DNA from: an uncultured Paracoccaceae bacterium
GTDB lineage: Bacteria; Pseudomonadota; Alphaproteobacteria; Rhodobacterales; Rhodobacteraceae
Assembly: GCA_947498415.1 (NCBI GenBank)
Contig: CANMKB010000002.1
Span: 124,001 to 188,000 of the forward strand
DNA length: 64,000 nucleotides
Direction: 5' to 3'
Part shown: positions 18,859-27,913 of the stretch, in pieces
How positions within the stretch are numbered: position 1 is the first letter of the stretch
Layout: the number at the start of each line of letters is the position of its first letter
Translations under genes and position numbers: made by a program
The notes under the pieces: generated by a model
The model's database searches: none
Seen by the model: only the letters and a program-made list of their open reading frames with translations
Told to the model about the DNA's origin: nothing

Positions 18859-20076
18859 ATGACCTTGAAATCTTTCCTGAACGGAGCCCTTGTGGCCGGT
18901 GTCCTTTTTGCAAGCGCTTCGGTTGGGGCGGCACAAGGTCTGTTTTCGCCTGCGGTCACCGTGAACGACAAAGCTGTGACATGGTACGAAGTCAATCAAC
19001 GTGCACGCTTTTACGAAGTGATCCGCCGTTTGGGTGACCTTAAAAAAATTGCCAAAGATGATTTGGTGAATGACCGCCTGCGCCTAATCGCGGGTGATCG
19101 ACTGGGTGTGACTGTTTCACCTGACGACCTTAAGACCGGGATGGAAGAATTCGCGCAACGTGCAAACTTGACCGCTGATCAGTTTATCGCAGCGCTCGCA
19201 AAAGATGGCGTCGAAGTCGAAACCTTCCGCGATTTTGTGAATGCAGGCCTTGTTTGGCGCCAGGTTGTCGGTGCACGTTTCCAGGGTCGTGTACAGATCT
19301 CAGATGCTGAAGTGGATGCCGCGCTTGGCACTGCTGGGCAAGCCGGATTGCGGGTCTTGCTGTCAGAGGTCATTATTCCTCTGACCCCAGAAAACGAAGA
19401 GCAAGCACGTGCGGTTGCCAACGAAATCAGCAACCTGAAGTCTTACGCGGCCTTTGCAGATGCAGCGGCGCGTTTCTCGGCCGCACGTTCACGTGAAAAA
19501 GGCGGGCGTTTGGAATGGCTTCCTTTGTCACGCCTGCCCGGCCCTATTCAGCCCGTGGTTCTTGAGTTGAAACCGGGTGAAGTTTCTGCGCCGCTCGAAC
19601 TAGACAGCGCGATTGCGGTGTTTCAGATGCGCGGCATTGAAGAACTGCCAAAGCCAGCAGTGCCATTGGCGGCCATCGAATATGGTGTTCTGCGCCTTGC
19701 GGGTGGTCGCACCCCTGAAACGCTGGCGCAGGCACAGCGGATCAAAAATAGCATCGACACCTGTGATGATCTATACGGCGTGAATCTCGGAGGGCCAGAC
19801 GAGGCACTTCAAGTTGAATCCCGTGTTCCTTCTGAAATCCCGCGTGATATCGCACTAGAGCTGGCTAAGCTTGATCGCCACGAAGTGTCTACAGCTCTGA
19901 CGTCATCTGACGGTAACCAGCTGCTTGTTGTGATGCTGTGTGGTCGCACTGCAGCCATTAACGAAGAAGCCAATCGAACTGATGTTCTGAACGCATTGCG
20001 CAACCGTCGTTTGGCGTCTTATGCGGATGGGTATCTGGAACAGCTCCGTTCCGAAGCCACCATCGTCGAAAAATGA
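18859..20076 (+). CDS. surA: SurA-like periplasmic peptidyl-prolyl isomerase
   Basis: The 405-residue exported chaperone has a signal peptide (SFLNGALVAGVLFASASVGAAQ), a SurA N-terminal chaperone region (VTVNDKAVTWYEVNQRARFYEV) and a parvulin-type rotamase domain around residues 170-260 (LLSEVIIPLTPENEEQARAVAN and FAAARFS-like positions). The tail holds two cysteines. It should escort outer-membrane proteins, including the LptD encoded just upstream, to the BAM complex. Only one clear rotamase domain is seen. The gene lies seven bases after lptD and its stop overlaps pdxA by four bases. Confidence 0.9.
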   Translation: MTLKSFLNGALVAGVLFASASVGAAQGLFSPAVTVNDKAVTWYEVNQRARFYEVIRRLGDLKKIAKDDLVNDRLRLIAGDRLGVTVSPDDLKTGMEEFAQRANLTADQFIAALAKDGVEVETFRDFVNAGLVWRQVVGARFQGRVQISDAEVDAALGTAGQAGLRVLLSEVIIPLTPENEEQARAVANEISNLKSYAAFADAAARFSAARSREKGGRLEWLPLSRLPGPIQPVVLELKPGEVSAPLELDSAIAVFQMRGIEELPKPAVPLAAIEYGVLRLAGGRTPETLAQAQRIKNSIDTCDDLYGVNLGGPDEALQVESRVPSEIPRDIALELAKLDRHEVSTALTSSDGNQLLVVMLCGRTAAINEEANRTDVLNALRNRRLASYADGYLEQLRSEATIVEK

Positions 20077-21047
20077 TTGCGCCAATTGCCTTAACCAGCG
20101 GTGAACCCGCGGGCGTTGGCCTTGAACTGGCCTTTAAAGCATGGGACCAGCTGCGGTCAGACATTCCATTTTTTCTGATCGCAGACCCAGATCATTTGCC
20201 AAAAGATGCAAACTTTGCTGTCATCGCCTCTGCGCATGAGGCAGCAGATGTGATGGACGAGGCCCTGCCCGTTCTTGCCCACCGATTTAACGGCGCAGCA
20301 ACGCCCGGCACCCCCGATCCAGCCAATGCGCAAGGCGTGATGGATGTGATCGCCAAAGCCGTCGACTTGACCCTAACTGGCGAAGCGTCTGCTCTCTGCA
20401 CCGCACCTATTCACAAAAAAGCACTGATAGATGGGGCTGGTTTTCCATTTCCCGGCCATACCGAATATCTGGCGCATCTGGCAGGTGCTGACAGAGTTGT
20501 CATGATGTTGGCCTGTGATGAATTGCGTGTGGTGCCAACTACAATTCACATCGCCCTAAAAGATGTGCCAACAGCGCTGACCCCCGCGTTGTTGCGCGAC
20601 ACCATCCTCATCACCCATGCTGATTTGAAAAGCAGATTTGGCATCACTGATCCAAAACTCGCTGTTGCTGGTCTGAACCCGCACGCCGGCGAAGGCGGTG
20701 CCATGGGGATGGAAGACATCAACCTCATCGCCCCAATACTGGCAGAGCTACAAGCGGCAGGCATTGATATTCGCGGGCCCATGTCAGCAGATACGATGTT
20801 TCATGCGGCGGCGCGAAAAACCTATGATGCAGCGATCTGCATGTATCATGACCAAGCTTTGATCCCGATCAAAACATTGGATTTTGACCGCGGCGTGAAT
20901 GTCACGCTTGGGTTGCCGTTCATCCGCACATCCCCCGACCATGGCACTGCATTTGACATTGCCGGTCAGAATATTGCAAACCCCACCAGCACCATCGAGG
21001 CGCTGCGCATGGCCGCGCAGATGGCGACGCCAAAGCCTTCTGCCTGA
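20073..21047 (+). CDS. pdxA: 4-hydroxythreonine-4-phosphate dehydrogenase
   Basis: The 324-residue cytosolic, metal-dependent NAD enzyme of the DXP-dependent pyridoxal phosphate pathway oxidises 4-phosphohydroxy-threonine. Motifs include [18 protein letters not shown] at the N terminus, the zinc-ligand region [30 protein letters not shown], and [17 protein letters not shown]. The order surA-pdxA-rsmA is a classic proteobacterial arrangement. The ATG overlaps the surA stop, giving coupling despite unrelated functions. Length is normal. Confidence 0.96.
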   Translation: MIAPIALTSGEPAGVGLELAFKAWDQLRSDIPFFLIADPDHLPKDANFAVIASAHEAADVMDEALPVLAHRFNGAATPGTPDPANAQGVMDVIAKAVDLTLTGEASALCTAPIHKKALIDGAGFPFPGHTEYLAHLAGADRVVMMLACDELRVVPTTIHIALKDVPTALTPALLRDTILITHADLKSRFGITDPKLAVAGLNPHAGEGGAMGMEDINLIAPILAELQAAGIDIRGPMSADTMFHAAARKTYDAAICMYHDQALIPIKTLDFDRGVNVTLGLPFIRTSPDHGTAFDIAGQNIANPTSTIEALRMAAQMATPKPSA

Positions 21048-21058
21048 AAAGAGACCAC

Positions 21059-21901
21059 ATGTCTGCAATTGATAACCTGCCCCCATTGCGCGATGTGATC
21101 GCGACGCATGAACTCTCGGCGCGCAAGTCCTTGGGGCAGAACTTCTTACTTGATCTGAATCTGACTGCGAAAATTGCGCGTCAGGCCGGAGACTTAGAAG
21201 GCTCTGATGTGCTTGAGATTGGCCCGGGCCCCGGTGGTCTAACACGTGGTTTGTTGGCCGAAGGCGCACGCAAAGTACTGGCAATTGAAAAAGACCCGCG
21301 CTGTATGCCCGCGCTTGCCGAAATCGCAGAGGCCTATCCCAATCGTTTTGAAGTCATCAATGGCGATGCGCTTGAAATTGATCCCCTCGCGCACCTCACC
21401 CCGCCCATTCGTGTGGCAGCCAACCTGCCCTACAATGTGGGCACCGAATTGCTGGTGCGTTGGTTGACCCCGAAAGAATGGCCACCATTCTGGCAAAGCC
21501 TGACCTTGATGTTTCAACGCGAAGTCGCAGAGCGCATTGTGGCCACGCCGGGCAACAAAGCCTACGGGCGCCTTGCGCTATTGGCCCAGTGGCGCGCCGA
21601 TGCGAAAATCGTACTCAGCTTGCCGCCAGAGGCTTTCTCTCCGCCGCCCAAAGTCCACAGTGCAGTTGTGCATCTGACCGCATTGGAAACCCCGCGGTTT
21701 GAGGCAGACCCAAAAGTGCTAAATCTTGTTGTGGCCACAGCCTTTAACCAACGTCGTAAAATGCTGCGCTCATCATTGAAATCTGTGTCGTCCGACATCG
21801 AAGACCGTTTGATTGCAGCAGGCATCAAACCCACCGAACGTGCAGAACAGGTTTCGCTTGAGGAATTCTGTGCGCTGGCACGGGAAGTGGCCAAGGGCTA
21901 A
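21059..21901 (+). CDS. rsmA: 16S rRNA dimethyladenosine transferase
   Basis: The 280-residue enzyme dimethylates A1518 and A1519 in helix 45 of 16S rRNA, a late step in 30S assembly; its loss gives kasugamycin resistance. The Rossmann methyltransferase motifs are [14 protein letters not shown], the SAM loop [16 protein letters not shown], and the catalytic [13 protein letters not shown]-terminal helical domain includes [14 protein letters not shown]. It ends the lpt-surA-pdxA operon, 11 bases after pdxA. No terminator was seen before the convergent RibD-like gene. Confidence 0.97.
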   Translation: MSAIDNLPPLRDVIATHELSARKSLGQNFLLDLNLTAKIARQAGDLEGSDVLEIGPGPGGLTRGLLAEGARKVLAIEKDPRCMPALAEIAEAYPNRFEVINGDALEIDPLAHLTPPIRVAANLPYNVGTELLVRWLTPKEWPPFWQSLTLMFQREVAERIVATPGNKAYGRLALLAQWRADAKIVLSLPPEAFSPPPKVHSAVVHLTALETPRFEADPKVLNLVVATAFNQRRKMLRSSLKSVSSDIEDRLIAAGIKPTERAEQVSLEEFCALAREVAKG

Positions 21902-21915
21902 GCCAGAAATGGCGG

Positions 21916-22494
21916 CTACGTCCTTTGGTAGACACTTAATACAACACCAGACTCTGTTGCGGTATGGCGTGTCAGGCGAAAATCTGTGCGCGGCCCACCC
22001 GTTTCAAACAGCTTTCGCCCCGATCCGACAACCACAGGAAACGTGATAAGCCGGTATTCATCCACAAGGTCGTGCGCCATCAACGTCTGCACCAACTGTA
22101 AACTGCCATGTACCTGAATACGTGGGCCCACTTGCTGTTTGACTGTTGCGATTTGTTCAATCGCATCTGTGTTGAGAAACTCTGAGTTCTCCCAATCACT
22201 GGTCAGCATGGTGGATGTGACAACAAGTTTCTCCGACCGTCGAAACAAAGACGAATGAGCGCTTTCGGTTTCAGCAGTCTGGCGTGGCAAGAACATTTCA
22301 TAGGTTTTTCGCCCAAACAGAAACGACACGGGCTCTTCCATAAGGTTATCATTCACCAGATCCATAACGTCGCCGAAATAGTCAGCCATCCAGCCGCTGT
22401 GCTGAAAATCACCAGAAGGGTCTTCGTCTAGTTGTGTCGGCCCTTGGGCCACACCATCGACGGACAGAAACGTTAAAACAGATAATTTTCTCAT
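21916..22494 (-). CDS. Dihydrofolate reductase family (RibD C-terminal-like) protein
   Basis: The protein is about 192 residues from the ATG at 22494 (GGAG eight bases before). It belongs to the RibD C-terminal/YwjB-like branch of the DHFR superfamily: KLSVLTFLSVDGVAQGPTQLDEDPSGDF, LLFGRKTYEMF-type, and RIQVHGSLQLVQTLMAHDLVDEYRLITFPVVVGSGRKLF. These are NADPH-dependent reductases of unknown substrate, not folate enzymes. It is divergently paired with an ArsR regulator whose operator covers the shared promoter, so the pair looks like a small self-contained regulated module. The physiological signal is unknown. Confidence 0.87.
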   Translation of the reverse strand: MRKLSVLTFLSVDGVAQGPTQLDEDPSGDFQHSGWMADYFGDVMDLVNDNLMEEPVSFLFGRKTYEMFLPRQTAETESAHSSLFRRSEKLVVTSTMLTSDWENSEFLNTDAIEQIATVKQQVGPRIQVHGSLQLVQTLMAHDLVDEYRLITFPVVVGSGRKLFETGGPRTDFRLTRHTATESGVVLSVYQRT

Positions 22495-22537
22495 CAATTC
22501 CACTCCAAATACGGTCACTGACATCATTAATTACTCT

Positions 22538-22588
22538 AGTGAACACTTGACTATCATGGTGATACAAACATAAAGTCAAGTGATCACT
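22538..22588. promoter_or_regulatory. ArsR operator and promoter between the reductase and arsR genes
   Basis: Two 15-base arms, AGTGAACACTTGACT (22538-22552) and AGTCAAGTGATCACT (22574-22588), form an inverted repeat matching at 14 of 15 positions. Each arm centres on an AAGTGnnCACTT-type site; the right one is a perfect 12-base palindrome. TTGACT within the left arm can act as a -35 box with TAAAGT 18 bases on, so a dimeric repressor bound here would block arsR and probably the divergent gene. This is the expected arrangement for autoregulation. Confidence 0.75.
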
Positions 22589-22608
22589 TCACTAAAGGAG
22601 AGTTTAAG

Positions 22609-22932
22609 ATGACTTCTCTAAGTGGCATATTCGCAGCCCTTAGCGACGACACCCGCCGAGCGGTCCTGCACCAGCTTAAAGGGGGCGAAGCCAAGGTATC
22701 AAACCTGGCAAGCTCTTTTGATATGACACTCACTGGGGTTTCTAATCATCTGCAAACATTGAAGAATGCAGGGCTGATCGAAATTGAAAAACGAGGTCGC
22801 ACTCGATATTGCCGACTGAAACCGCACACGCTGCGACTGGCGTCAAATTGGTTTGATGACTACGAAGCCTTTTGGGATCATCAACTGGATCGCATCGAAG
22901 ATGCGTTAACTGCCGATAAAGACCCGCGATAA
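22609..22932 (+). CDS. ArsR family transcriptional regulator
   Basis: The 107-residue winged-helix protein has the sequences IFAALSDDTRRAVLHQLKGGEAKVSNLA and MTLTGVSNHLQTLKNAGLIEIEKRGRTRYCRLKP. These place it in the ArsR/SmtB fold but in the metal-independent branch that often sits next to SRPBCC or RibD-like genes. No CxC metal motif is present in the recognition helix, and only one cysteine occurs (near residue 66). AAAGGAG lies eight bases before the ATG. It most likely represses itself and the divergent RibD-like reductase gene through the inverted repeat at 22538-22588. Confidence 0.92.
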   Translation: MTSLSGIFAALSDDTRRAVLHQLKGGEAKVSNLASSFDMTLTGVSNHLQTLKNAGLIEIEKRGRTRYCRLKPHTLRLASNWFDDYEAFWDHQLDRIEDALTADKDPR

Positions 22933-22944
22933 CGCATGACCAAT

Positions 22945-22976
22945 AAAAAAAGCCCAGAACAATGTCTGGGCCTTTT
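22945..22976. terminator. Bidirectional terminator between arsR and the DUF4167 gene
   Basis: A 7-bp stem, GCCCAGA / TCTGGGC (22952-22958 and 22965-22971), is flanked by seven A residues on the left and TTTT on the right. It can stop transcripts from both converging genes. Confidence 0.8.
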
Positions 22977-22996
22977 CTATAACAATTTGACTGCGC

Positions 22997-23620
22997 TTAC
23001 TCAGCGGCCTTTGGCTCTTCTGGCTTAGGCTCTGCAGGTTTGCGACGGCGACGCGGCTTTGGTGCCTCGGTACCATCCTGACCAGCGGGCGCATCCTCTT
23101 GTTTGCGCGGACGGCGCGCACGTGGCTTTGGTTTAGCCGTTTCTTCAGGCGCTTCTGGCGTTTCCACCAAACCACTGTCTGCCCCATCTTCGATGACATC
23201 CATTGCCACATCGGGCTGAGGTGCCTCTGCCGGGTCAGATACAACATCCGGTGTAACCGGAGCTGGTTGATTGCTTTCACGTTCTTGACGATCCGCACGT
23301 GCGGCGCGTTCACGATCACGCTCGGCCTGACGCTCTCGGTTCTGACGTTCTTGATCTTCGCGACGTGCTTCCATTTCGCGTTGTGCTTCGGACAACATAC
23401 GCATGTAATGCTCTGCGTGTTGCTGGAAGTTCTCAGCGGCAACACGGTCATTGCTTAGTTGTGCATCACGGGCAAGTTGATTGTACTTGTCGATAATTTG
23501 CTGTGGTGTACCGCGAACCTTGCCTTCTGGGCCGCTGCTGTCAAATACGCGATTGACGACATTACCGGAAGGACGATTGCGGTTGTTCTTGGACCGCGAA
23601 CGGGATTTCGAAGATCTCAT
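22997..23620 (-). CDS. DUF4167 domain-containing protein
   Basis: The 207-residue protein has a basic opening (RSSKSRSRSKNNRNRPSGN) and the DUF4167 core RVFDSSGPEGKVRGTPQQIIDKYNQLARDAQLSNDRVAAENFQQHAEHYMRML (residues 23-80). It then has a long charged helix rich in Arg and Glu (85-115), an acidic and proline-rich linker, and a Lys/Arg-rich tail (ARRPRKQ and KPRRRRKP). The core is conserved across alphaproteobacteria. The basic ends suggest nucleic acid binding, but no function has been established. It is monocistronic and terminated by the shared stem-loop. Confidence 0.88.
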   Translation of the reverse strand: MRSSKSRSRSKNNRNRPSGNVVNRVFDSSGPEGKVRGTPQQIIDKYNQLARDAQLSNDRVAAENFQQHAEHYMRMLSEAQREMEARREDQERQNRERQAERDRERAARADRQERESNQPAPVTPDVVSDPAEAPQPDVAMDVIEDGADSGLVETPEAPEETAKPKPRARRPRKQEDAPAGQDGTEAPKPRRRRKPAEPKPEEPKAAE

Positions 23621-23851
23621 GTCTAAGCTGTCCAGCCTTGGAATAATTGCTTTTTATGACTGCGCTAGCGCCCTCATGGCGAAACATCTGGTCATAAGAT
23701 TTTTGGCTTGGTGTCCCGCGCGACGGCCCCTTAGAATTCCAAGGGCATCCAACGTCAGGACATATTCTGATTACCGCGCAGTCGGCCCGCGCACAAGGGG
23801 GTCATGGGAATTTTAGGCAAAAAAACACGGTTTCAGGGTTTTTTCGCAAAA

Positions 23852-24688
23852 TCACTCGGGTTTGCGTGCAAAAACAACACGATCACGCCCATCCATGTCT
23901 TGCAAAACGTTCACGTCAATCAAACTGGCTTCTTTGAAAATCTGCGCCACATCCGGCCCTTGTTTCCAGCCGATTTCCACGGCAATTTGCCCACCTGCAT
24001 TCAGATGCTCCGCCGTACCTGTCGCAAGAATGCGATATGGTGAAAGACCATCTCCCCCTGGCGTCAGTGCCAGATGTGGATCATGCAGTGCAACATCCGG
24101 ATCAAGATGGGCCATCTCTTCTTCGGTGATGTAGGGCGGATTGGACAGGATCAAATCAAACCCGCCCTCGATATTTGAAAACCAATCTGACTGAACAGCG
24201 GTCAGCCGGTCTTGCACCCCATGGGTTTTTGCATTGCGTTTGGTGACGGTCAAACAAGGCTGTGATACATCGCAGGCCAGCCCTTTTGCAGTTGGCCACT
24301 CTGCCAGTAAAGTCACTGCGATGATGCCGCTGCCACACCCCAAATCAATAAACCGCTCCGGCTTTGGCCCTTTCAGAACCGCATCAATCAAGCTTTCTGT
24401 TTCGGGGCGTGGGTCCAACACATCCGGAGTGACTTCAAACGGCCGCCCCCAAAACAAACGCCGCCCCAAGATGCGCGACACCGGTTCACGCGCGCCTCGA
24501 CGCGCGAGGTATCCGTGAAAGGTTTTCGCCTCTGATGCGCTGACAGGATGATCTGGTTCTAAAGTCATGCGAGACACAGACAAGCCAAGCACCTCTGCCA
24601 GCAGCAGCCGTGCATCCCGTTCGGGGCCGGCAATACCCGCATCGCGCAAGGCCCGTGTGCCTTCTCGCAGAACTTGGCGCAGGATCAT
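23852..24688 (-). CDS. prmC: Release factor glutamine methyltransferase
   Basis: The 278-residue enzyme methylates the glutamine of the GGQ motif in release factors RF1 and RF2, raising termination efficiency. The SAM-binding segment is FIDLGCGSGIIAVTLL and the catalytic motif is LILSNPPYITEEE. An N-terminal helical domain (residues 1-75) recognises the factor. It is five bases downstream of prfA, its substrate's gene, on the same strand, an arrangement conserved through proteobacteria. Confidence 0.96.
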   Translation of the reverse strand: MILRQVLREGTRALRDAGIAGPERDARLLLAEVLGLSVSRMTLEPDHPVSASEAKTFHGYLARRGAREPVSRILGRRLFWGRPFEVTPDVLDPRPETESLIDAVLKGPKPERFIDLGCGSGIIAVTLLAEWPTAKGLACDVSQPCLTVTKRNAKTHGVQDRLTAVQSDWFSNIEGGFDLILSNPPYITEEEMAHLDPDVALHDPHLALTPGGDGLSPYRILATGTAEHLNAGGQIAVEIGWKQGPDVAQIFKEASLIDVNVLQDMDGRDRVVFARKPE

Positions 24689-24693
24689 GCTGA

Positions 24694-25749
24694 TTACCCC
24701 TGCATTTCCGCCAGTTGTGTGGCCTGATCGTCAGCTGTCAGGGCATCCACGATTTCGTCCAGATCGCCCTGCATCACCTGATCCAGCTTATACAATGTAA
24801 GGTTAATGCGGTGATCTGTCATGCGCCCCTGTGGGAAGTTGTAGGTGCGAATACGTTCTGAACGATCACCAGAGCCCACCTGCGACTTACGATCTGCTGA
24901 GCGTTCACTGTCAATGCGCTGACGCTCTTGGTCATACAGGCGCGTTTTCAAAACCTGCATTGCAATTTCGCGGTTCCGGTGCTGGGATTTCTCAGAGCTC
25001 GTTACAACAAGGCCGGACGGAATATGGGTGATCCGCACAGCAGAGTCAGTGGTGTTCACGTGTTGCCCCCCTGCCCCGGATGACCGCATGGTATCAATAC
25101 GAATGTCGTTGGCATCGATGTGAATATCTACATCCTCAGCTTCGGGCAGTACCGCCACAGTCGCCGCAGATGTATGCACCCGCCCGCCGCTTTCCGTTGT
25201 GGGCACTCGTTGTACACGATGCACACCGCTTTCATACTTCAAACGCGCAAAAACATTCTCGCCTTTCACATGGGCCACAACCTCTTTGATCCCGCCGAGT
25301 TCAGTCGCGGCCTCTTCGATGATATCAAAGACCCAGCCGCGAGCTTCGGAATAGCGCTGATACATCCGCAGCAAATCACCGGCAAACAACGCGGCCTCAT
25401 CACCACCTGTTCCGGGGCGAATCTCGATCATCGCCGGGCGTGCATCGGCGGCATCTTTGGGCAACAGCGCCAGTTGAAGCGCTCTTTCAGCATCCGGCAG
25501 TTGCGCCTTAAGCGCTGGAAGCTCTTCCTCCGCCAGCTCCCGCATATCCGGGTCATCCATCATGACCTCGGCTTCTTCCAGATCAGCCAACAATTGTTTG
25601 TAGGCCGAGATCTGATCCACCAGCGGTTTAAGATCAGAATATTCTTTTGCCAACGCTGCAATATCTGCACCCGCCGCCCCATCTGCCATCTGCGCTTCGA
25701 GATACTCGAACCGTTGGGCAATTTGTTCTAAACGCTCAAAAGGAACCAT
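24694..25749 (-). CDS. prfA: Peptide chain release factor 1
   Basis: The 351-residue factor terminates translation at UAA and UAG. It carries the tripeptide anticodon region near [18 protein letters not shown], in which the P-x-T determinant PTT is visible, and the catalytic GGQ loop [17 protein letters not shown] that is methylated by the adjacent prmC product. An N-terminal coiled-coil domain 1 is present. Length is typical. It is divergent from the small secreted protein gene, with a 61-base gap between them. Confidence 0.97.
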   Translation of the reverse strand: MVPFERLEQIAQRFEYLEAQMADGAAGADIAALAKEYSDLKPLVDQISAYKQLLADLEEAEVMMDDPDMRELAEEELPALKAQLPDAERALQLALLPKDAADARPAMIEIRPGTGGDEAALFAGDLLRMYQRYSEARGWVFDIIEEAATELGGIKEVVAHVKGENVFARLKYESGVHRVQRVPTTESGGRVHTSAATVAVLPEAEDVDIHIDANDIRIDTMRSSGAGGQHVNTTDSAVRITHIPSGLVVTSSEKSQHRNREIAMQVLKTRLYDQERQRIDSERSADRKSQVGSGDRSERIRTYNFPQGRMTDHRINLTLYKLDQVMQGDLDEIVDALTADDQATQLAEMQG

Positions 25750-25810
25750 GGCGCTACCTTCCCGATCACGCAGGTTTGGTCAAGAGGCGATCCTGTGCTA
25801 AACTTCAGTC

Positions 25811-26113
25811 ATGAGAGTGTTTTGTATAACATTTTTACTGTCGCTGCTTGCGCTTCCGGTTGTTGCGGATGTGACAGCCCCAAACGGGCGCACGATCGAT
25901 TGTTATTGCACCGATAAATCAGGCAGCCGTGTAGAACTGGGCGAATTCACCTGTTTGCAGGTGGATGGGCGCATGTTCATGGCACAATGCCAAATGTCGT
26001 TAAATGTCCCGATGTGGCGCGAAATTTCCTCAGGTTGTTTAAGCTCAGAGCTCGGAGCCTTCTCTCCAGACGCCCCATTACACATGCTTTGGTCTCTCAC
26101 CTCTCAAGGCTAA
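25811..26113 (+). CDS. Small secreted cysteine-containing protein, unknown function
   Basis: The 100-residue protein has a clear signal peptide (VFCITFLLSLLALPVVAD) and a mature part of about 80 residues. The mature part contains five cysteines (CYC, TCLQ, AQCQ, SGCL), suggesting two disulphide bonds in the periplasm. The sequence ends with a hydrophobic stretch, PLHMLWSLTSQG. No known domain is recognised. A good ribosome binding site is not obvious. It shares the divergent promoter region with prfA. The signal peptide and codon-like composition support a real gene. Confidence 0.7.
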   Translation: MRVFCITFLLSLLALPVVADVTAPNGRTIDCYCTDKSGSRVELGEFTCLQVDGRMFMAQCQMSLNVPMWREISSGCLSSELGAFSPDAPLHMLWSLTSQG

Positions 26114-26246
26114 CACCCTTTCGCCCAATCCTGTGTCTCGATAGAAACATCTTATGTTGAGTTTAAGAAAATTAACCTGAGCCATTCCACCCGTTTAAAT
26201 AATCCCGTAGAGCCCGCGCAACTGAATATACAGCTGGTTCTTAACT

Positions 26247-26885
26247 ATGACGATCAACACAAAATTCACGGCCCTTTCAGCGGCCATCTTATGCGCCTTT
26301 GCACTTTCAGGCACAGCCTCTGCCGGGGCGTTGAATGACCCGATTGTCGAAAAACCCATTTCAGCCATCAACGAGAAAAACTGGCAGGGTCTGCGCGGTG
26401 GTTTGGCGTATAACACCGAAGTAGATAGCCTAACGCGGGTCTTTTCCGAAGGCTTCCAGTTTATCGACAACAAAAATGACGGCCTAGAAGACCTTGGTGG
26501 TTTTCTTGGCTTTGATTTTCAGCACGGCCATCTTGTCTTTGGGATCGAAGCCCAGGCGACTCCGCAAAATAATCCGGTGCAAGGCAACCCAACCCGCATT
26601 CATGGCGATCTTCAATCGCTGCGGGGCCGAATTGGCTATGCTGCGGGTAAAACGCTCTTTTATGGATCATTTGGCTCAGCGCAGGGCAGCTTTGATGATG
26701 CCGGCAGCAACGTTGATTTGAATGGGCAGGTCTATGGGTTGGGGATCGAACACTTGATCACCGATCATATCTTTATTGGTCTCAGTGCAGATCACTACGT
26801 GATGTCCGGTGAAAACATCATGACCGCCAGCAATGTTGAAAGCGAACAGACCATCCTTCAACTGCGCATCGGCTTTACATTCTAA
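26247..26885 (+). CDS. Outer membrane beta-barrel protein
   Basis: The 212-residue protein has a signal peptide ending ALSGTASAG and a mature domain of alternating polar and aromatic strands (GLRGGLAYNTEVD, GGFLGFDFQHGHLVFGIEAQ, LRGRIGYAAGKTLFYGSFGSAQG, QVYGLGIEHLITDHIFIGLSADHYVM). It ends with the C-terminal phenylalanine beta-signal (LQLRIGFTF) recognised by BAM. It fits the eight-stranded OmpA/OmpX-like class. No OmpA peptidoglycan-binding domain is present. The role is unknown; pore, adhesion or structural functions are possible. Confidence 0.82.
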   Translation: MTINTKFTALSAAILCAFALSGTASAGALNDPIVEKPISAINEKNWQGLRGGLAYNTEVDSLTRVFSEGFQFIDNKNDGLEDLGGFLGFDFQHGHLVFGIEAQATPQNNPVQGNPTRIHGDLQSLRGRIGYAAGKTLFYGSFGSAQGSFDDAGSNVDLNGQVYGLGIEHLITDHIFIGLSADHYVMSGENIMTASNVESEQTILQLRIGFTF

Positions 26886-26981
26886 TATTTAGACAGGCGC
26901 GGCCCTCAAGTGGGTCGTGCCTGTTTCCAACATCGACAGCTTTGATAAAGTGAACCGACGATTCACATCCGGGACTTTATC

Positions 26982-27839
26982 GTGTCAAACGCCTCTTCCG
27001 CCGATCTTATTCATAATCCCAACGGTGGCCTGCCCCGTTTGGTCGAAATCATGCGTCGCTTGCGCGATCCGAAAACCGGTTGCCCGTGGGACATCGAGCA
27101 AGATTTCAGCACCATCGCCCCTTACACCATCGAAGAAGCCTATGAAGTCGCTGATGCGATCGAACGCGAATCTTGGGACGAGCTAAAAGGCGAGCTGGGC
27201 GATCTGTTGTTTCAATCTGTCTTCCATGCGCAAATGGCAGATGAACGCGGGCTGTTTGATTTGAATGATGTGGCCAACACCATGTCTGACAAAATGGTTG
27301 CACGTCATCCGCATGTATTTGGGGATGAAAGCCGCGATAAGTCCGCCGAACAACAAACCCTCGACTGGGAAACCATCAAAGCCGCAGAACGCGCGGGCAA
27401 GGAACAAAAAGGCACTTTGGATGGCGTCGCCCTTGGGTTGCCTGCTTTGCTACGTGCCGTGAAACTGCAAAAACGTGCGGCACGTGTCGGCTTTGACTGG
27501 CCTGACATCTCACATGTCCTCGATAAAATGATTGAGGAAAGTCAAGAACTTGTCGAGGCACGCGAAAGTTTCACCCAAGCTGAAATCGAAGAAGAGTTTG
27601 GGGATCTCATGTTTGTCATGGCCAACCTTGCCCGGCATCTGAACATCGAGCCAGAATCCGCTCTGCGTGCCACCAACGCAAAATTCACGCGTCGATTTGA
27701 GCAAGTCGAAGCAAAGCTGTCACAACGCGGCAAACGTCCCCAAGACAGCAACCTTGAAGAAATGGATGCGCTTTGGGATGAGGTCAAAGCCGAGGAAAGG
27801 GCGCTTAATAACGCATCGGCAAAAATACCCGATAAATAA
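26982..27839 (+). CDS. mazG: Nucleoside triphosphate pyrophosphohydrolase MazG
   Basis: The 285-residue enzyme hydrolyses NTPs and dNTPs to monophosphates, cleaning aberrant nucleotides and lowering ppGpp under starvation in E. coli. It has two MazG domains: the first contains EEAYEVADAIERESWDELKGELGDLLFQSVFHAQMADE, the second EESQELVEARESFTQAEIEEEFGDLMFVMANLARHL, each with the acidic magnesium-binding residues. The start codon is GTG at 26982. It is not the toxin-antitoxin-linked copy, as no mazEF genes are near. It is independent of the following iron gene, which has its own promoter. Confidence 0.95.
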   Translation: MSNASSADLIHNPNGGLPRLVEIMRRLRDPKTGCPWDIEQDFSTIAPYTIEEAYEVADAIERESWDELKGELGDLLFQSVFHAQMADERGLFDLNDVANTMSDKMVARHPHVFGDESRDKSAEQQTLDWETIKAAERAGKEQKGTLDGVALGLPALLRAVKLQKRAARVGFDWPDISHVLDKMIEESQELVEARESFTQAEIEEEFGDLMFVMANLARHLNIEPESALRATNAKFTRRFEQVEAKLSQRGKRPQDSNLEEMDALWDEVKAEERALNNASAKIPDK

Positions 27840-27848
27840 ATTCAGGTA

Positions 27849-27877
27849 TTGACCTGACTAAAAAACTCAGATTAAAG
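27849..27877 (+). promoter_or_regulatory. Predicted promoter with iron box of the iron-binding protein gene
   Basis: TTGACC (27849-27854) and TTAAAG (27872-27877) have 17 bases between them. Inside the spacer is CTGA-N9-TCAG (27854-27870), which fits the TGA-N9-TCA iron box described for RirA/IscR-type control in Rhodobacterales. A repressor bound here would block RNA polymerase, as expected for iron-repressed uptake. Confidence 0.6.
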
Positions 27878-27913
27878 CTGCGCCAACGAAACAACAAACC
27901 GATTGGTGCACCT

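Noticed and set aside
26157..26185. CtrA-like TTAA pair before the beta-barrel gene
   Set aside because: The two TTAA elements are five, not seven, bases apart, so the spacing is wrong.
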